From an uncultured beta proteobacterium (lineage in GTDB: Bacteria > Pseudomonadota > Gammaproteobacteria > Burkholderiales > SG8-41): a stretch of 44,557 nt of DNA. Under the pieces are notes generated by a model, which was not told where the DNA came from, did not search any database, and saw nothing but the letters and a program-made list of their open reading frames with translations. Position 1 is the first letter of the stretch, and each line of letters begins with the position of its first letter. The stretch covers positions 1 through 44,557 of the forward strand of contig CAITMU010000096.1 in assembly GCA_903893565.1 (NCBI GenBank). Reading direction: 5' to 3'. The translations under genes and the position numbers were made by a program. Of the stretch, positions 44,197 through 44,557 are shown piece after piece.

Positions 44197-44553
44197 TTAA
44201 CGCCAGCCTTGAAGCGTGCGGATGCTCATGCGCCAGCACTCAGCAAGTTCTTGTTCTGTCATTAGCGCCAGTTTGATTTCCGGTATGTCACGCACAGTCT
44301 GTTCCTGTGCTGCGCGCTGTCGGCGCTCTGGAGCGATGAGGAAATTTCCGGGTGTGGCGTTTTCAGCGTGAAGCATCATGGGTTCCTTTGGGGGTTGAAA
44401 AGCCTCTGAAAGCAATTCCCGTGATGTTACCCGTCCGTGATCTCGAACGTAATCCAAAATTTGGACGGCTAACTCTGGCAATGCTGTCATAGCTCCTTTT
44501 TCTCGCTCAACCTTGGCGGCAAGTCTGCGTTTTTGTTGTTGCAATGCCCGCAT
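44197..44553 (-). CDS. Truncated helix-turn-helix protein at the right edge
   Basis: The frame reaches the right edge, with ATG 44553 only four bases inside, so the true start may be outside. ATG 44490 (MTALPELAVQ) with AAGGAG very close is an alternative. The first half has a winged-helix-like LDYVRDHGRVTSRELLSEAF. The end, LALMTEQELAECWRMSIRTL, is the start of an AlpA/excisionase-type HTH that normally continues for 30-40 residues, but a TAA follows directly after LQGWR. A fusion or a truncated gene is likely. Confidence 0.5.
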   Translation of the reverse strand: MRALQQQKRRLAAKVEREKGAMTALPELAVQILDYVRDHGRVTSRELLSEAFQPPKEPMMLHAENATPGNFLIAPERRQRAAQEQTVRDIPEIKLALMTEQELAECWRMSIRTLQGWR

Positions 44554-44557
44554 AAAG

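Noticed and set aside
43691..44200. A long plus-strand frame of 169 codons crossing the antitoxin gene.
   Set aside because: It is antisense to the antitoxin over its first part and has no motif; the GC-rich composition keeps the frame open by chance.

Overview
The window looks like accessory or catabolic chromosome from a betaproteobacterium of the Burkholderiales (Alcaligenaceae or Comamonadaceae type). The main clue is nine genes for Bug-type (TctC family) periplasmic solute-binding proteins, a hallmark expansion of that group, mixed with CaiB/BaiF CoA-transferases, MaoC-like hydratases, MmgE/PrpD proteins, GMC and FMN oxidases, and IclR and LysR regulators. Base composition is moderate for most of the window. 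From about 42.8 kb it becomes visibly more GC-rich.

Region 1 (1-14 kb) is the most unusual part. Three genes here can only be read through if an in-frame TGA is decoded as selenocysteine. Two of them (3835-5565 and 12236-13987) encode about 580-residue proteins with an N-terminal UGSC-type domain (Sec-Gly-Ser-Cys) followed by a large uncharacterised domain marked by DGLPxxPP and MAGCRPEY. The third locus (9203-7558, minus strand) has the same two parts as separate, overlapping genes: a 177-residue protein with Sec-Gly-Ala-Cys, and a 371-residue stand-alone partner. A hairpin follows each TGA, and its loop starts 18-20 bases downstream. The genes sit in two operons and one divergent unit with a CaiB/BaiF CoA-transferase, MaoC-like hydratases, a muconolactone-isomerase-like protein and Bug receptors. 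My reading is a peripheral catabolic system for organic acids: uptake or sensing by Bug proteins, CoA activation, hydration, and a redox or reductive-cleavage step by a selenoenzyme. That function is inference.

Region 2 (14-25.4 kb) holds a Bug protein, a GMC oxidoreductase, another Bug protein, a RecD2-type helicase, a LysR regulator, and a divergent operon of thiolase-like protein, DUF35 protein, CoA-transferase and Bug protein. The thiolase-like protein lacks the usual catalytic Cys and His, which suggests a non-thiolase (for example aldolase-like) reaction.

Region 3 (25.4-42.3 kb) holds a ketopantoate-reductase-like enzyme, a two-gene GMC/gluconate-dehydrogenase-like pair, two tandem Bug genes, two related FMN-dependent alpha-hydroxy-acid oxidases, a fatty-acid desaturase, an enoyl-CoA hydratase, two MmgE/PrpD proteins, one more Bug gene and a NIPSNAP-like protein.

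Region 4 (42.3-44.6 kb) is a mosaic of gene fragments: a Fic-like C-terminus, an intact DUF1778/GNAT toxin-antitoxin pair and a truncated HTH protein. It looks like a horizontally acquired island edge. I saw no rRNA, tRNA, CRISPR array or intact insertion sequence. No selA, selB, selC or selD is present, so the selenocysteine machinery must be elsewhere in the genome if the Sec reading is right.
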